Positions 33,626-42,275 are shown, counted from the stretch's first letter. The stretch is 64,000 nt of DNA from Paenibacillus silvisoli (GCF_030866765.1 NZ_CP133017.1:6662001-6726000); one strand, 5' to 3'. Translations and numbers: made by a program. Notes: generated by a model from the sequence alone, not told the origin.

Positions 33626-33722
33626 CATTTGGCGGTGGCGAACCATGGGTATGCAAAACCACAATCATTGTATATGATGACACCTACCTAAAGGCCCTCA
33701 TCTCACCTCTTACTCGATTCCA

Positions 33723-34789
33723 TTATTCCCCTTGCCAGTTCGGTTTACGACTTGCAAGCTGCTCCTTGACGGATGCCGATATGACATCTGGTTTACGCAG
33801 AATCGTCTTGACCTCTTTGAAGGTGACAAACTTCTTGCTCTTGTCATTCCATAGGCGGTAACGAAGCGACTTAAGGCTTGTAACAACCGTGATAGTAGTG
33901 GCTCTTTGAAGAGGCGGTGTCGCATTATGAGCCCTCTCTAGGTTATAGTTTGGCACCTTTGGACTCAGGTGATGGACGTGGTGAAACCCGATATTGCCTG
34001 TGATCCACTGCAAAGCCTTGGGAAGCTTGTAATAAGAGCTTCCCTCCACCGCGGCTTGCACACAGCTCCATTTATCCTCATTTTCAAAGTAGGAGTCCTC
34101 AAACTGGTGCTGTACGTAGAAAAGCCAAATCCCAAGCAACCCGGATATCATAAAGATCGGGCTTTGGATCATCACAAACGACTGCCATCCGATAGCCCAA
34201 CATAACAGTGTATACAAAGCTAAGATGGATATATTTGTGACGTAAGTATTGATTCGTTCCTTACGCTTTGCTCCCCTACGATTAAAGCGGTATTCAATAA
34301 GAAAGACGGCGATCGGGCCAATACCAAACAAGACCAATGGATTGCGATAAATTCGATAAGCGATCTTGCGCCACAACGGTGAATCTGCATATTCATTCAC
34401 GGTAAGGAGCCACATATCGCCCTTGCCTCGCTTATCGAGGTTGCCGCTCGTTGCATGATGAATCACATGCGTGTGCTTCCACTGCTGATAGGGGACGAGT
34501 GTAAGGACACCAATAATTGTACCTAGTATATCATTCGCTAAGCGGCTCTTGAAGAACGATTGGTGACAGCAATCGTGGAATAGGATAACATGCGAACCAT
34601 AAAGCCGGCAGTTACGATAGCAATGAGAAGCGTCAGCAAGTAGGATACCGCAAGGGATAAATAGGCCGCATACCAAAGAAGCAATAAAGGCCCAGTCGTA
34701 TTAATGATCTGCCGAATACTCGATTTTGTATCGGTCTTCTCATATGAGGCGATAGCGTGCTTCAGCTCGGAGATCTCGGTTTTTGCCAC
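33723..34789 (-). pseudogene. Membrane fatty acid desaturase with frameshift
   Basis: The N-terminal frame starts at GTG 34789 (AGGGGG upstream), giving E-I-S-E-L-K-H-A-I and two membrane helices up to G-F-M-V-R. One base is missing at about 34594, and the next frame continues H-V-I-L-F-H-D-C-C-H-Q-S-F-F with histidine box 1. Box 2 is H-T-H-V-I-H-H and box 3 is H-H-V-H-H, the di-iron ligands of acyl-lipid desaturases. Joined length is about 354 residues, normal for the family. It would introduce double bases into membrane lipids at low temperature. A cold-shock gene lies nearby. Confidence 0.8.
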
Positions 34790-34967
34790 GGAAATTTATT
34801 CCCCCTAGACTTAACAGTTCTTTATTATAGACAACAAGGACTGACATGATTAAGCCATAAACGTCAATCCGAAGGTATGTCAAATGTCTTGTACAAGCAA
34901 AAAAATAGCGGCCCCCTTATGGAAGCCACCTCTGATAACGATGCTATGTGAAACCTTACCATTTCCC

Positions 34968-35105
34968 TTACAATTTCACAACGTTTTCAGCTTGTGGACC
35001 ACGATTACCTTGCACTATATTAATTCAACGCGTTGTCTCTCATCCAGCGATTTGAAGCCGTCACTGACGATCGCACTAAAGTGTACGAAAACGTCGCTAC
35101 CGCGA
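34968..35105 (-). pseudogene. Cold-shock protein remnant
   Basis: The sequence matches the C-terminal two thirds of the intact csp gene at 35559: [20 protein letters not shown], then [17 protein letters not shown]. The 5' third is deleted and one base is missing near 35015 (V-E-F/N-I-V-Q junction). Confidence 0.75.
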
Positions 35106-35130
35106 GGTCTATGTGATATGGTTTCGCCCC

Positions 35131-35434
35131 TTATTTGCCATAATATTCCATAGTCGCTTTAGCCAGCATGGATTCCCAATCGGAAAAGTCAGTCTCTCTT
35201 ACCATGCCGATCAAATAGCTCGCCAGCAATATTATTGACATCCTCATGTGTATTTGCTTGAAAGTTGCCCTTCTCTAAAAACGCTCCAAAACTATTAAGG
35301 CTGGAGTACTTACTCATGAATGATTCATTAAACAATTTTTCTAATGAAATATGATTCGGATCTTCTTCAATCGTTTTCTGGTTTTGTAATTCCTTCAGCA
35401 ATTCGTCAAATGACATTGGCTTGTGCTTTTTCAA
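35131..35434 (-). pseudogene. Conserved hypothetical acidic protein with C-terminal frameshift
   Basis: The frame from TTG 35434 (ATG option at 35416) gives M-S-F-D-E-L-L-K-E-L-Q, later F-G-A-F-L-E-K-G-N-F-Q-A, and ends prematurely H-G-K-R-D-stop at 35189. The neighbouring frame then reads [15 protein letters not shown] and stops at 35131. A one- or two-base change near 35195-35205 separates them. The family is a small soluble Bacillales protein of unknown role, about 100 residues when intact. Confidence 0.6.
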
Positions 35435-35517
35435 ATTACCACCCCTAGATTTGTGTTATTGATTCCAGACTAGCTTAACCCTTTGTAATTATTATTATTA
35501 TTCCTTCTAAAAGAAAT

Positions 35518-35545
35518 GGCTGCTCCTAACGCGTTAGGAGCAGCC
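35518..35545 (-). terminator. Terminator of the cold-shock gene
   Basis: A perfect palindrome with arms GGCTGCTCCTAA / TTAGGAGCAGCC around CGCG, then a T-rich stretch on the minus strand. Confidence 0.8.
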
Positions 35546-35558
35546 CTACTTTAGCTTA

Positions 35559-35759
35559 CTAAATTTTTGTGACGTTCTCGGCTTGCGGTCCGCGATTACC
35601 TTGGACCACATTGAACTGAACTCGTTGACCTTCATCCAACGATTTGTAACCATCACCTTGGATCGCGCTAAAATGCACGAAAACGTCGTTCCCACCTTCG
35701 ACTTCAATAAAACCGAAGCCCTTTTCACTGTTGAACCATTTAACTGTACCTGTTTGCAT
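35559..35759 (-). CDS. Cold-shock protein, CspA family
   Basis: The 66-residue protein has RNP1 K-G-F-G-F-I-E and RNP2 V-F-V-H-F, starting [10 protein letters not shown]. It is an OB-fold RNA/DNA chaperone acting on mRNA at low temperature. A decayed copy lies 0.5 kb downstream and a large inverted repeat about 55 bases upstream of the start, in the probable leader. Confidence 0.95.
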   Translation of the reverse strand: MQTGTVKWFNSEKGFGFIEVEGGNDVFVHFSAIQGDGYKSLDEGQRVQFNVVQGNRGPQAENVTKI

Positions 35760-35811
35760 ATTATTACCTCCAAAAATAATTTAAACATGATCATTCTTCG
35801 TTAAATAAAAA

Positions 35812-35869
35812 AATTCACATATTGAAAAAAGTATCATGCTGAAATGAGACCCTTTTCAATATGTGAATT
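35812..35869. repeat. 17-bp perfect inverted repeat upstream of csp
   Basis: AATTCACATATTGAAAA and its exact inverse are separated by 24 bases. On the minus strand it would fall in the promoter or long 5' leader of csp. It could be a thermosensitive leader hairpin or a miniature element remnant. Confidence 0.7.
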
Positions 35870-36196
35870 GGTTTCCATTTAAATAACTTTTACTTACTAT
35901 AACAGAGCCAGCGCCATAAGGCAAGCATATGGGAATATCAATACTACACCAGTATCCGTACTATACTGACGATTAACGAATGGGGTTACGTACACAAAGT
36001 CCAACTTGAAACATATAATGTACTTTAATGAGACTCTTGAGTGCGATGTTGAAAAAAGTGTTAATCGAATTAGACAAAGTATACGAAATGAACTATCATT
36101 GATCAATCTGGACAATAAGGCGAAATTGTGTTGCCGCGGCGCACACATTTTCGCCTTTTGTATTATTTCACGACCGTATCATAAATTAGGGCGAAT
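35870..36196. other. Intergenic stretch without clear gene
   Basis: A plus frame of 67 codons from 36006 lacks a ribosome site and recognisable content. I list no gene here. Confidence 0.4.
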
Positions 36197-36240
36197 TCAC
36201 TTTTGGTAGGGTTCACCGCGCTGTCTGTAACGGCAAGTTT
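36197..36240 (-). repeat. rlmH-end-like attachment-site remnant, proximal copy
   Basis: Minus strand GGT-GAA-CCC-TAC-CAA-AAG-TGA encodes G-E-P-Y-Q-K-stop. The block before it (CGCGCTGTCTGTAACGGC on the plus strand) is shared with the copy at 29.1 kb. Same orientation as rlmH. Confidence 0.65.
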
Positions 36241-36242
36241 TA

Positions 36243-36266
36243 GGGCCATCCTTTGCGGGATGGCCC
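36243..36266. terminator. Terminator-like hairpin after the YCII gene
   Basis: Arms GGGCCATCC / GGATGGCCC directly beside the repeat; T-run weak. Confidence 0.5.
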
Positions 36267-36296
36267 TTCCATTGAAGTATCGAACGAACCATTAGG

Positions 36297-36671
36297 TTAG
36301 TCTCTCGATACAAAGTAGTTGATCGGACGAATCTCAATCCTCCAGCCAAATTGCTCCCCCGCGCCTACCTGAACGGTCGGATGCAAGGAGGCTATCCGGA
36401 TCGCTTCCTCCATGTCCCGTGCTTCTATCAGAAAAGCGCTGCCGATCATTTCCTTCGTTTCGATAAAAGGGCCGTCCGTTACCTTCACCTTTCCGTTCGC
36501 CCGCCGCAAGCATTTATTTTCGGAGGAGAGGCCAGCATCGATAATCACTTGGCCGCTCTTGTAGAGATTCTCCAGATGAGGTGGACACTCGTTCATTACA
36601 GCATCAATCTCATCCTTGGGGCGAGAATCCATTTTCGCTGAATCCAAGTAACCCAAACAAAGAAATTTCAT
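36297..36671 (-). CDS. YCII/DGPF-domain protein
   Basis: The 124-residue protein has M-K-F-L-C-L-G-Y at the start, V-T-D-G-P-F-I-E-T-K-E (the D-G-P-F motif, about 68-78) and a closing I-E-I-R-P-I. DGPF proteins accompany ECF sigma factors of the TPR-tailed type (ECF42) in many Gram-positives. It follows that sigma gene by 128 bases on the same strand. Confidence 0.9.
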   Translation of the reverse strand: MKFLCLGYLDSAKMDSRPKDEIDAVMNECPPHLENLYKSGQVIIDAGLSSENKCLRRANGKVKVTDGPFIETKEMIGSAFLIEARDMEEAIRIASLHPTVQVGAGEQFGWRIEIRPINYFVSRD

Positions 36672-36790
36672 ATTTAATTACTCCTTTAATGTTATATTGA
36701 AGCATTTAGTTTTGCCTCTATATAAGCGACGAACGGTTTGCGACTAAATCGACATCCCTTTAAAAAATTTTTGATATGATGAAGATCAAG

Positions 36791-36815
36791 ATCTAAAATC
36801 TAAAATCTAAAATCT
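36791..36815. repeat. Heptamer tandem repeat covering the sigma-factor stop codon
   Basis: ATCTAAA occurs three times plus a partial unit. The stop codon (36800-36802) lies inside it, so slippage would change the last residues R-D-F-R-F of the sigma factor. Confidence 0.7.
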
Positions 36816-38071
36816 CTTCCTTCGGCGCACTCCACGGCACGTTTCAATAGAAACTCTTGCTCCCTGGCGTTCCCCGCAAGTGCCGCTGCGCGTTTGAATT
36901 CCGAATAAGCTTCGTCGAGGCGACCCAATTTCACGAGAAAATCGCCGCGGACACTCGGTAATAAATGATAGTTTTTCAAGGATGGTTCCAATAGCAAAGT
37001 ATCGACGAGCTCAAGCCCTACCTCAGGTCCATACGCCATCGACAAGGCTACCGCACGATTCAACTCTACGATAGGCGTTGGCGCTATTCGAGAGAGTGCA
37101 TCATACAGCCCCGATATCCGCACCCAATCCGTATCCGAAGCGGTTCGAGCCCGCGCGTGACACGCGGCGATAGCCGCCTGAAGCGGATAAGTACCCCGTT
37201 CGACGCCAAGTCGCTCGGCACGATCAAGCGCAGCCAGTCCACGACTAATATGAAGATCATCCCAGAGTGCCCGGTTTTGATCCATAAGCAGAATAGGCTC
37301 TCCGGCCGAGTCCACCCGCGCTTTAAACCTCGATGCTTGAATTTCCATAAGCGCAACAAGTCCATGGACCTCGGGCTCGTCGTGTACGATTTCCGCCAAT
37401 ATACGACCGATCCGCAGGGCTTCTTCACATAACAGGGGCCTTAACCATCCATCACCGGCAGACGCAGAGTATCCCTCGTTAAACATGAGATAGATCACCT
37501 CAAGGACCGAGGACAGTCGAGCCGTGAGCTCGGCCTTGGGCGGAGCTTCAAATGGAACTCGCGCCTCAGAAAGCGTTCTTTTGGCTCGCGTGATCCGTTG
37601 TGCGATAGTCGGCTCCGAGACGAGATACGCTTTGGCGATTTCCTCGGTCGTCAGTCCTCCGAGCAGTCGCAGCGTGAGCGCCACGCGTGCTTCTGCCGAC
37701 AGAATCGGATGGCAGGTCATGAATATCAGACGCAGGAGATCATCGCCGATGTGATCATCCAAGGCCGAATCAATATCCAATTCTTCCTGCGTGTTCAACT
37801 CGTAGCCAAGCTCTTCATATTTGCGGTCTCTTAATTTAATTCTACGTAATAGGTCTATGGCCCGACGTTTCGCGGTTGCCATCAGCCATGCACCCGGGTT
37901 ATCGGGTATACCTGATTGCGGCCAGCGCTCGAGAGCGATGAGGAGTGAATCTTGTGCAAGATCTTCGGCAAGTCCGATATCTCGCACGATCCGTGTTAGA
38001 GCTGCAATGATTTTGGCCGACTCACTCCTCCAAATCGCATCGATGGAACGAATAATAGCCGTATCCGTCAC
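36800..38071 (-). CDS. ECF42-type sigma factor with C-terminal TPR-like domain
   Basis: The 423-residue protein has sigma regions 2 and 4 in the first 170 residues (D-L-A-Q-D-S-L-L-I-A-L-E-R-W-P then G-G-L-T-T-E-E-I-A-K-A-Y-L-V-S-E-P-T-I-A-Q-R). A helical domain of about 230 residues follows, with the DUF6596/SNaCT-like features of this class (Y-L-M-F-N-E-G-Y, V-E-L-N-R-A-V-A). GTG start with AAGGAGG. It pairs with the DGPF protein downstream. There is no anti-sigma gene; in this class the C-terminal tail is thought to control activity. Confidence 0.9.
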   Translation of the reverse strand: MTDTAIIRSIDAIWRSESAKIIAALTRIVRDIGLAEDLAQDSLLIALERWPQSGIPDNPGAWLMATAKRRAIDLLRRIKLRDRKYEELGYELNTQEELDIDSALDDHIGDDLLRLIFMTCHPILSAEARVALTLRLLGGLTTEEIAKAYLVSEPTIAQRITRAKRTLSEARVPFEAPPKAELTARLSSVLEVIYLMFNEGYSASAGDGWLRPLLCEEALRIGRILAEIVHDEPEVHGLVALMEIQASRFKARVDSAGEPILLMDQNRALWDDLHISRGLAALDRAERLGVERGTYPLQAAIAACHARARTASDTDWVRISGLYDALSRIAPTPIVELNRAVALSMAYGPEVGLELVDTLLLEPSLKNYHLLPSVRGDFLVKLGRLDEAYSEFKRAAALAGNAREQEFLLKRAVECAEGRDFRF

Positions 38072-38177
38072 GATACCCCTCCTTTTTTACGCTCATTCCA
38101 CAAGAACATCTCTGCTATTTTTCGTGATCTAATGGCAAAACCCCTTTAATCATGGAATCTCTTCCAAAAACTTGTCC

Positions 38178-38657
38178 TTATTTATGGTACGGTTCCCCCC
38201 GGTTAATCTTCACCGCCCGATAAACCTGCTCCAGCAGCACCAGCCGCATCAGCTGGTGCGGCAGCGTCATGCGCCCAAAGCTCAGCTTCTGCTGGGCGCG
38301 CTTCATCACGGCTGGCGCGAGGCCCGTGCTTCCGCCAATAACAAAAGCCACGTGGCTCCGCCCATACGTGGCTAAAGAATCGAGCTGGCCGGCGAGGTCC
38401 TCGCTCGACCACAGCTCCCCGTCCAGCGCCAGCGCGATCACATGCGCGTCCGGCTTAATAACCGCGAGCAAGCGCTCACCCTCGCGCTCGCGAACCATGG
38501 CTTCCTCGGCGGCGCTCATCGTCTCGGGCGCCCGCTCGTCCGGCACCTCCGTGAGCGTGAGCTTCACGTACGGGCCAAGACGCTTCGCGTATTCGGCGAT
38601 GCCGAGCACGAGATATTTTTCCTTCAGCTTCCCAACGGCCGCAATCTGAATATGCAT
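38178..38657 (-). CDS. rlmH: 23S rRNA (pseudouridine-1915-N3)-methyltransferase RlmH
   Basis: The 159-residue SPOUT methyltransferase has the SAM knot V-I-G-G-S-T-G-L (about 104-111), L-P-H-Q-L-M-R (about 134-140) and the invariant tail [13 protein letters not shown]. It methylates pseudouridine 1915 in 23S rRNA helix 69. Its last codons (38178-38195) form an att-like core repeated four times downstream, as with the orfX gene in which SCC elements insert in staphylococci. The tail is intact here, so insertion would leave a working gene. Confidence 0.97.
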   Translation of the reverse strand: MHIQIAAVGKLKEKYLVLGIAEYAKRLGPYVKLTLTEVPDERAPETMSAAEEAMVREREGERLLAVIKPDAHVIALALDGELWSSEDLAGQLDSLATYGRSHVAFVIGGSTGLAPAVMKRAQQKLSFGRMTLPHQLMRLVLLEQVYRAVKINRGEPYHK

Positions 38658-38660
38658 CGG

Positions 38661-38828
38661 CTACACCACCAAATACTCGGCAATGTGGTCGCACATCTCG
38701 CACGTGGCCGGCGCTTCCCAAGCCGCGAACTTCGTCTTCACCAGGTCGACGATATCGGGCGCGTCCTCGTACTCATCCACAAATTTATCGATCGCCAGCT
38801 CCACATGCTCTTTGCATACACAATACAT
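38661..38828 (-). CDS. CxxH/CxxC small zinc-ribbon-like protein, 55 aa
   Basis: It reads M-Y-C-V-C-K-E-H-V-E-L-A-I-D-K-F and later A-T-C-E-M-C-D-H-I-A-E-Y. The C-x-x-H and C-x-x-C motifs (C5/H8, C43/C46) could bind one metal. The family (CxxH/CxxC protein, YyzF-like) is found in this position beside rlmH in Paenibacillus and relatives. It ends three bases before rlmH starts, so both are co-transcribed. Role unknown. Confidence 0.85.
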   Translation of the reverse strand: MYCVCKEHVELAIDKFVDEYEDAPDIVDLVKTKFAAWEAPATCEMCDHIAEYLVV

Positions 38829-38895
38829 CTAATGAAATCCCCCAATTATAGTCTACATCTACTTTACCGCATGAACGCCCATCAACGCAAAAAAA

Positions 38896-38943
38896 GACCA
38901 GCCCATCGTAACGCAAGCCACACTGGGCCTGCACGGGCTGATC
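38896..38943 (-). terminator. Terminator of htrA
   Basis: Outer arms GATCAGCCC / GGGCTGGTC (one mismatch) with an inner GGCCC/GGGCC-type extension and seven T on the minus strand. Confidence 0.7.
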
Positions 38944-38965
38944 CGCACGCATCGCGACTATATGG

Positions 38966-40372
38966 TTATTCTTCCGTCTTCTCCGCCAGCTTAAACGTTG
39001 TCGTCCTCTTCTCGCCATCGCGGTAGAAGGTCACTTCGATCTCGTCGCCGATCTCTTTCTTGCCGTACAAATACTTGCGCAGCTCCATCGTGCTGCTAAT
39101 CGGCATATTATCCAGCTTCACGATAATATCGTTGAACGCGAGACCCGCTTCCGCAGCCGGACCGACCGCCTGCAGCACGATGACGCCTTGATCGACGCCC
39201 TCCGGCAGCTTCAGCTCGCCTTGCGGCTGCATCACGCTATCGTCATTGCCCTCCGGCGCGACATCATCGCCTTCAGCAGCCGATCCAGCCGACCCATCAT
39301 CGGAGGACGAGCCTTCACCAGGCAAAGGCAGCTGCTCGCCGCCCAGTCCCGCACCGGCTGTCTGCTGCGACAAATACAAATCCAGATCCATCGTATACAC
39401 GCCTAAGTACGGACGCTTCACTTTGCCATACTCCAGCAAGCTCTGCACGATCGGCATCGCAATATGCGAAGGAATCGCAAACCCGACGCCCTCTACGCCA
39501 TACTCGGCGATCTTCATGCTGTTAATGCCGATGACGTTGCCGTCCAGGTCGATCAACGGACCGCCGCTGTTGCCCTGGTTAATGGACGCGTCGATCTGAA
39601 TGACTTCCTGCTCCCAGTCGTAGTTGCCGTCCTGGCTCAGCGAAATCGGAATCACCCGCTTCGTCTTGCTCACGATGCCCATCGACAACGAATCGCTTAG
39701 ACCGAGCGGATTGCCGATCGCCATTACCCACTGCCCGGCGCGCAGGCCATCGGAATCGCCGAACTCCGCTACCGCGTCGACATGGTCCGCGTCAACTTCC
39801 AGCACGGCCAGATCCGTGATCGCATCCGTGCCGACAACCTTCGCATCCAACGTTTCGCCGGTGCTCAGTACCGCTTTGACCGCTACCGCGCCTTCAATGA
39901 CGTGGTTGTTCGTAATAATATGCGCCTTGCCCTTCACCTTCTCGAAAATAAACCCCGAACCAAGCGCCGCCTGCGCCAGCCCGGAATCGCCTTCACCGGA
40001 ACCGTCATCGGCACTTCCGGACCCATCAGCCGAGCCGCTATCAGGCTGCGCCTGCTCATTAATAATGCTGACGACGGCCGGACGCATCTTCGCCGCCGCG
40101 GAAATCGTCTTCTCGAGCGGATTATCGCTCATCCCGACGTTCGTAACGCCGGAAACCGCCGTCACCGCATGGTCGCCGCGTTCAAAGCCCGTGAATGCGC
40201 CGAACACCAGCACAACGGCAAGCGCGCTTACGACCGAAGAAGCAACGGCCATGCGAACCGGCGTCCAACGGATCCCGCCGCCGCGTTTACCAAACGAAAC
40301 GTCGCGTCGTCCCACCGAACGGATCCGGCGCGAAACGCGCGTGGAATAAAAATCATCATCGAATAAGCTCAT
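38966..40372 (-). CDS. htrA: HtrA/DegP-like membrane serine protease
   Basis: The 468-residue protein has an N-terminal cytoplasmic Arg-rich part and one membrane helix (about 48-66). The trypsin-like domain carries His (N-N-H-V-I-E-G, near 158), Asp (I-T-D-L-A-V-L-E-V-D) and Ser (N-Q-G-N-S-G-G-P-L). The PDZ domain is at about 365-460. A Gly/Ser/Asp low-complexity insert (about 325-365) separates protease and PDZ, unusual in length. It is the YyxA homologue of the wal cluster and degrades misfolded secreted proteins. Confidence 0.92.
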   Translation of the reverse strand: MSLFDDDFYSTRVSRRIRSVGRRDVSFGKRGGGIRWTPVRMAVASSVVSALAVVLVFGAFTGFERGDHAVTAVSGVTNVGMSDNPLEKTISAAAKMRPAVVSIINEQAQPDSGSADGSGSADDGSGEGDSGLAQAALGSGFIFEKVKGKAHIITNNHVIEGAVAVKAVLSTGETLDAKVVGTDAITDLAVLEVDADHVDAVAEFGDSDGLRAGQWVMAIGNPLGLSDSLSMGIVSKTKRVIPISLSQDGNYDWEQEVIQIDASINQGNSGGPLIDLDGNVIGINSMKIAEYGVEGVGFAIPSHIAMPIVQSLLEYGKVKRPYLGVYTMDLDLYLSQQTAGAGLGGEQLPLPGEGSSSDDGSAGSAAEGDDVAPEGNDDSVMQPQGELKLPEGVDQGVIVLQAVGPAAEAGLAFNDIIVKLDNMPISSTMELRKYLYGKKEIGDEIEVTFYRDGEKRTTTFKLAEKTEE

Positions 40373-40501
40373 CTATAATCGCTCCTCTCGATGCCCGCCG
40401 GACATCAGAGATCATTATTTTACGAATCTAGGAATGATATCGGTAGAACCGTCTACAATAATAATAGAAACCTGAATAAATCAATTAAAGGAGCGAAATT
40501 C

Positions 40502-40738
40502 ATGAAATCGAGAACGTCGTCCCGCACCTCGTCGCAAGCGTTGGATCATCTCAATCTGGTAGCCAAGCTGGCCGACCTGAAAGAGGATCACTACCGTACC
40601 CTCCTCGCCATCAGCGCGATGACCGAGCTGCTGATCGAGAAAGGGCTGCTCGCCCCGGAAGAGCTCGAACGGAAAATCGCTTCGCTCGACAACGAAATGG
40701 ACGAGCTTATTTCGCTCTCACTACATCCCATGCCGTAG
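40502..40738 (+). CDS. Small hypothetical protein opposite walJ, 78 aa
   Basis: It starts M-K-S-R-T-S-S-R after AAAGGAG and has helical heptad-like segments (L-N-L-V-A-K-L-A-D-L-K-E-D-H-Y-R and L-A-P-E-E-L-E-R-K-I). I do not recognise it, but it looks real. It is the only plus-strand gene in the wal region, and its end overlaps the walJ end by 32 bases antisense. Confidence 0.65.
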   Translation: MKSRTSSRTSSQALDHLNLVAKLADLKEDHYRTLLAISAMTELLIEKGLLAPEELERKIASLDNEMDELISLSLHPMP

Positions 40739-41513
40739 GCCGGTCATGGTACGTCTCCCGCAGCGGATGCTCATCCCGCTTAAAGAAGAAGCCGTTGTTC
40801 TCGAGAATGCCGTTCACCGTCAGCTTGGCCAAGTCCATCAGGTTATGGTCCAAACTAAGATGCGCCAGATAGACCCGCTTCGTGCGGTCTGTCATGAGCT
40901 GGCAAAGCGCTTCGCCCGCCGCTTCATTGGACAAGTGCCCGATATCGCTCAAGATTCGCCGCTTAATGTTCCACGGGTAACGCCCCATCCGCAGCATATT
41001 GACATCATGGTTCGATTCCAGCACCAATACATCGGAATCTTCAATCATCATTCTGACTTTATCGCTCACATAGCCAAGGTCCGTCGCCAGACTCAGCTTC
41101 ACATCGTCATCCTCAAATACATACCCGACCGGCTCGGCCGCATCGTGCGAGATCGCATACGAGGTTGTCCGCATTGCGCCGAACTTCGCCGTATCGCCCG
41201 TCTGCATGATCACGCGCTGCTCGCTCGTAATCGTGCCGACATGCCGCTCGAGAGCGCCCCATGTCGCTTCATTCGCATAGATGGGCACATTGTGCTTTCT
41301 AGCGAACGCGCCGAGTCCTTTTATATGATCGGAATGCTCATGCGTTACGAGAATCGCATTGATCTCATGACCGGCCACGCCCCGCTCCCGCATGAGCTCC
41401 TCGAGCCTTTTCGCGCTTAATCCAGCATCGACGAGAACGGTCGAATCCTCGCACTGCACAATCGTGGCATTTCCTGTCGAACCGCTCCCCAGTACCGTAA
41501 ATCGAAGTCCCAT
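40707..41513 (-). CDS. walJ: WalJ/YycJ metallo-beta-lactamase-fold exonuclease
   Basis: The 268-residue protein has T-H-E-H-S-D-H-I-K-G (zinc motif, about 57-66), S-H-D-A-A-E-P and further His residues. YycJ proteins act as 5' exonucleases in mismatch repair and link cell division with replication. ATG at 41513 (GGAG, short spacing) is preferred; an ATG nine codons upstream is possible. Confidence 0.88.
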   Translation of the reverse strand: MGLRFTVLGSGSTGNATIVQCEDSTVLVDAGLSAKRLEELMRERGVAGHEINAILVTHEHSDHIKGLGAFARKHNVPIYANEATWGALERHVGTITSEQRVIMQTGDTAKFGAMRTTSYAISHDAAEPVGYVFEDDDVKLSLATDLGYVSDKVRMMIEDSDVLVLESNHDVNMLRMGRYPWNIKRRILSDIGHLSNEAAGEALCQLMTDRTKRVYLAHLSLDHNLMDLAKLTVNGILENNGFFFKRDEHPLRETYHDRPTAWDVVRAK

Positions 41514-41549
41514 CCTGCTCCAAACCTGCCCTTTCCCCATAACCCATGC

Positions 41550-42275
41550 TTATTCCGTTACGAATTCCCCGCTAATGGCATTCATGTAGTACTGCCCGCC
41601 ATCCTCCAGCAGCACGCGCCAGGTCGGCGCCGATACTTGAATATCCGAATCGAAAATCTGACCGTGATAGCCAAGCTTAATTTCTTCGATAACCGCCCCG
41701 TTGCGAAGCTGGTTCTCGATCAAGCTGGTTACTACCTTCGTCGCCGACAGCACCGACTGCGATGCCGCGTCCTGCGAAGGCAGCAACTCGATCAGATCCT
41801 GCTTGTACGCGATGATTTTCTGATTGCTATTGTTATAGAAAAGCTCCAGCTTCACGTCGAACATCGGGCGCCCCTCGGCCATCCGGTACAAAATAAACTC
41901 ATTCTCGTACACCGCGCCAAGCGCATAATTGCCGAGCTCCGGAATGATTCCGCCGAGGCTCTCCTTCAGCTCCTTGCTGTCGAAGACCACCTTGCTGTCC
42001 ACCGGCTTCTTCAGCTCGTGGCGTTCGCCTTGGCCGAGCTTCGTCTTGATCCGGTAGGTGAGGTCGCGCAGCTCCGGCGTCTCCGATGGAATGCCCGCGC
42101 TGCCGAGCTTTATCTTCTTCTCTTCCATTAACGCCTGCGCTTCCGGACTTAAATCGCTCACGTTCGCGCTCGTCCGCAGCCCCTCCCGGATATTGGACCA
42201 GAGCTGGTAGCCAAGCACGAGATTCAGCAGCAAAAACGCGAAAATCAGCACACTCTTCGCCCTGCCCCAGTCCAT
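41550..42275 (-). CDS. walI: WalI (YycI) membrane regulator of WalK
   Basis: The 241-residue protein has one N-terminal membrane helix (S-V-L-I-F-A-F-L-L-L-N-L-V-L-G) and an extracytoplasmic beta-rich domain of the YycI family, ending A-I-S-G-E-F-V-T-E. With WalH it holds down WalK activity at the membrane. 38 bases after walH. Confidence 0.88.
   Translation of the reverse strand: MDWGRAKSVLIFAFLLLNLVLGYQLWSNIREGLRTSANVSDLSPEAQALMEEKKIKLGSAGIPSETPELRDLTYRIKTKLGQGERHELKKPVDSKVVFDSKELKESLGGIIPELGNYALGAVYENEFILYRMAEGRPMFDVKLELFYNNSNQKIIAYKQDLIELLPSQDAASQSVLSATKVVTSLIENQLRNGAVIEEIKLGYHGQIFDSDIQVSAPTWRVLLEDGGQYYMNAISGEFVTE

Noticed and set aside
34790..34900. DesR-like operator before the desaturase gene, linking it to the DesK/DesR-like system at 9-10 kb
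   Set aside because: The region has TGACATG-type bits but no palindrome like AGTCATATATGACT, so the link is not supported.
36006..36209. Possible 67-aa plus-strand gene
   Set aside because: No ribosome site, no recognisable family, and it runs into the rlmH-like repeat.
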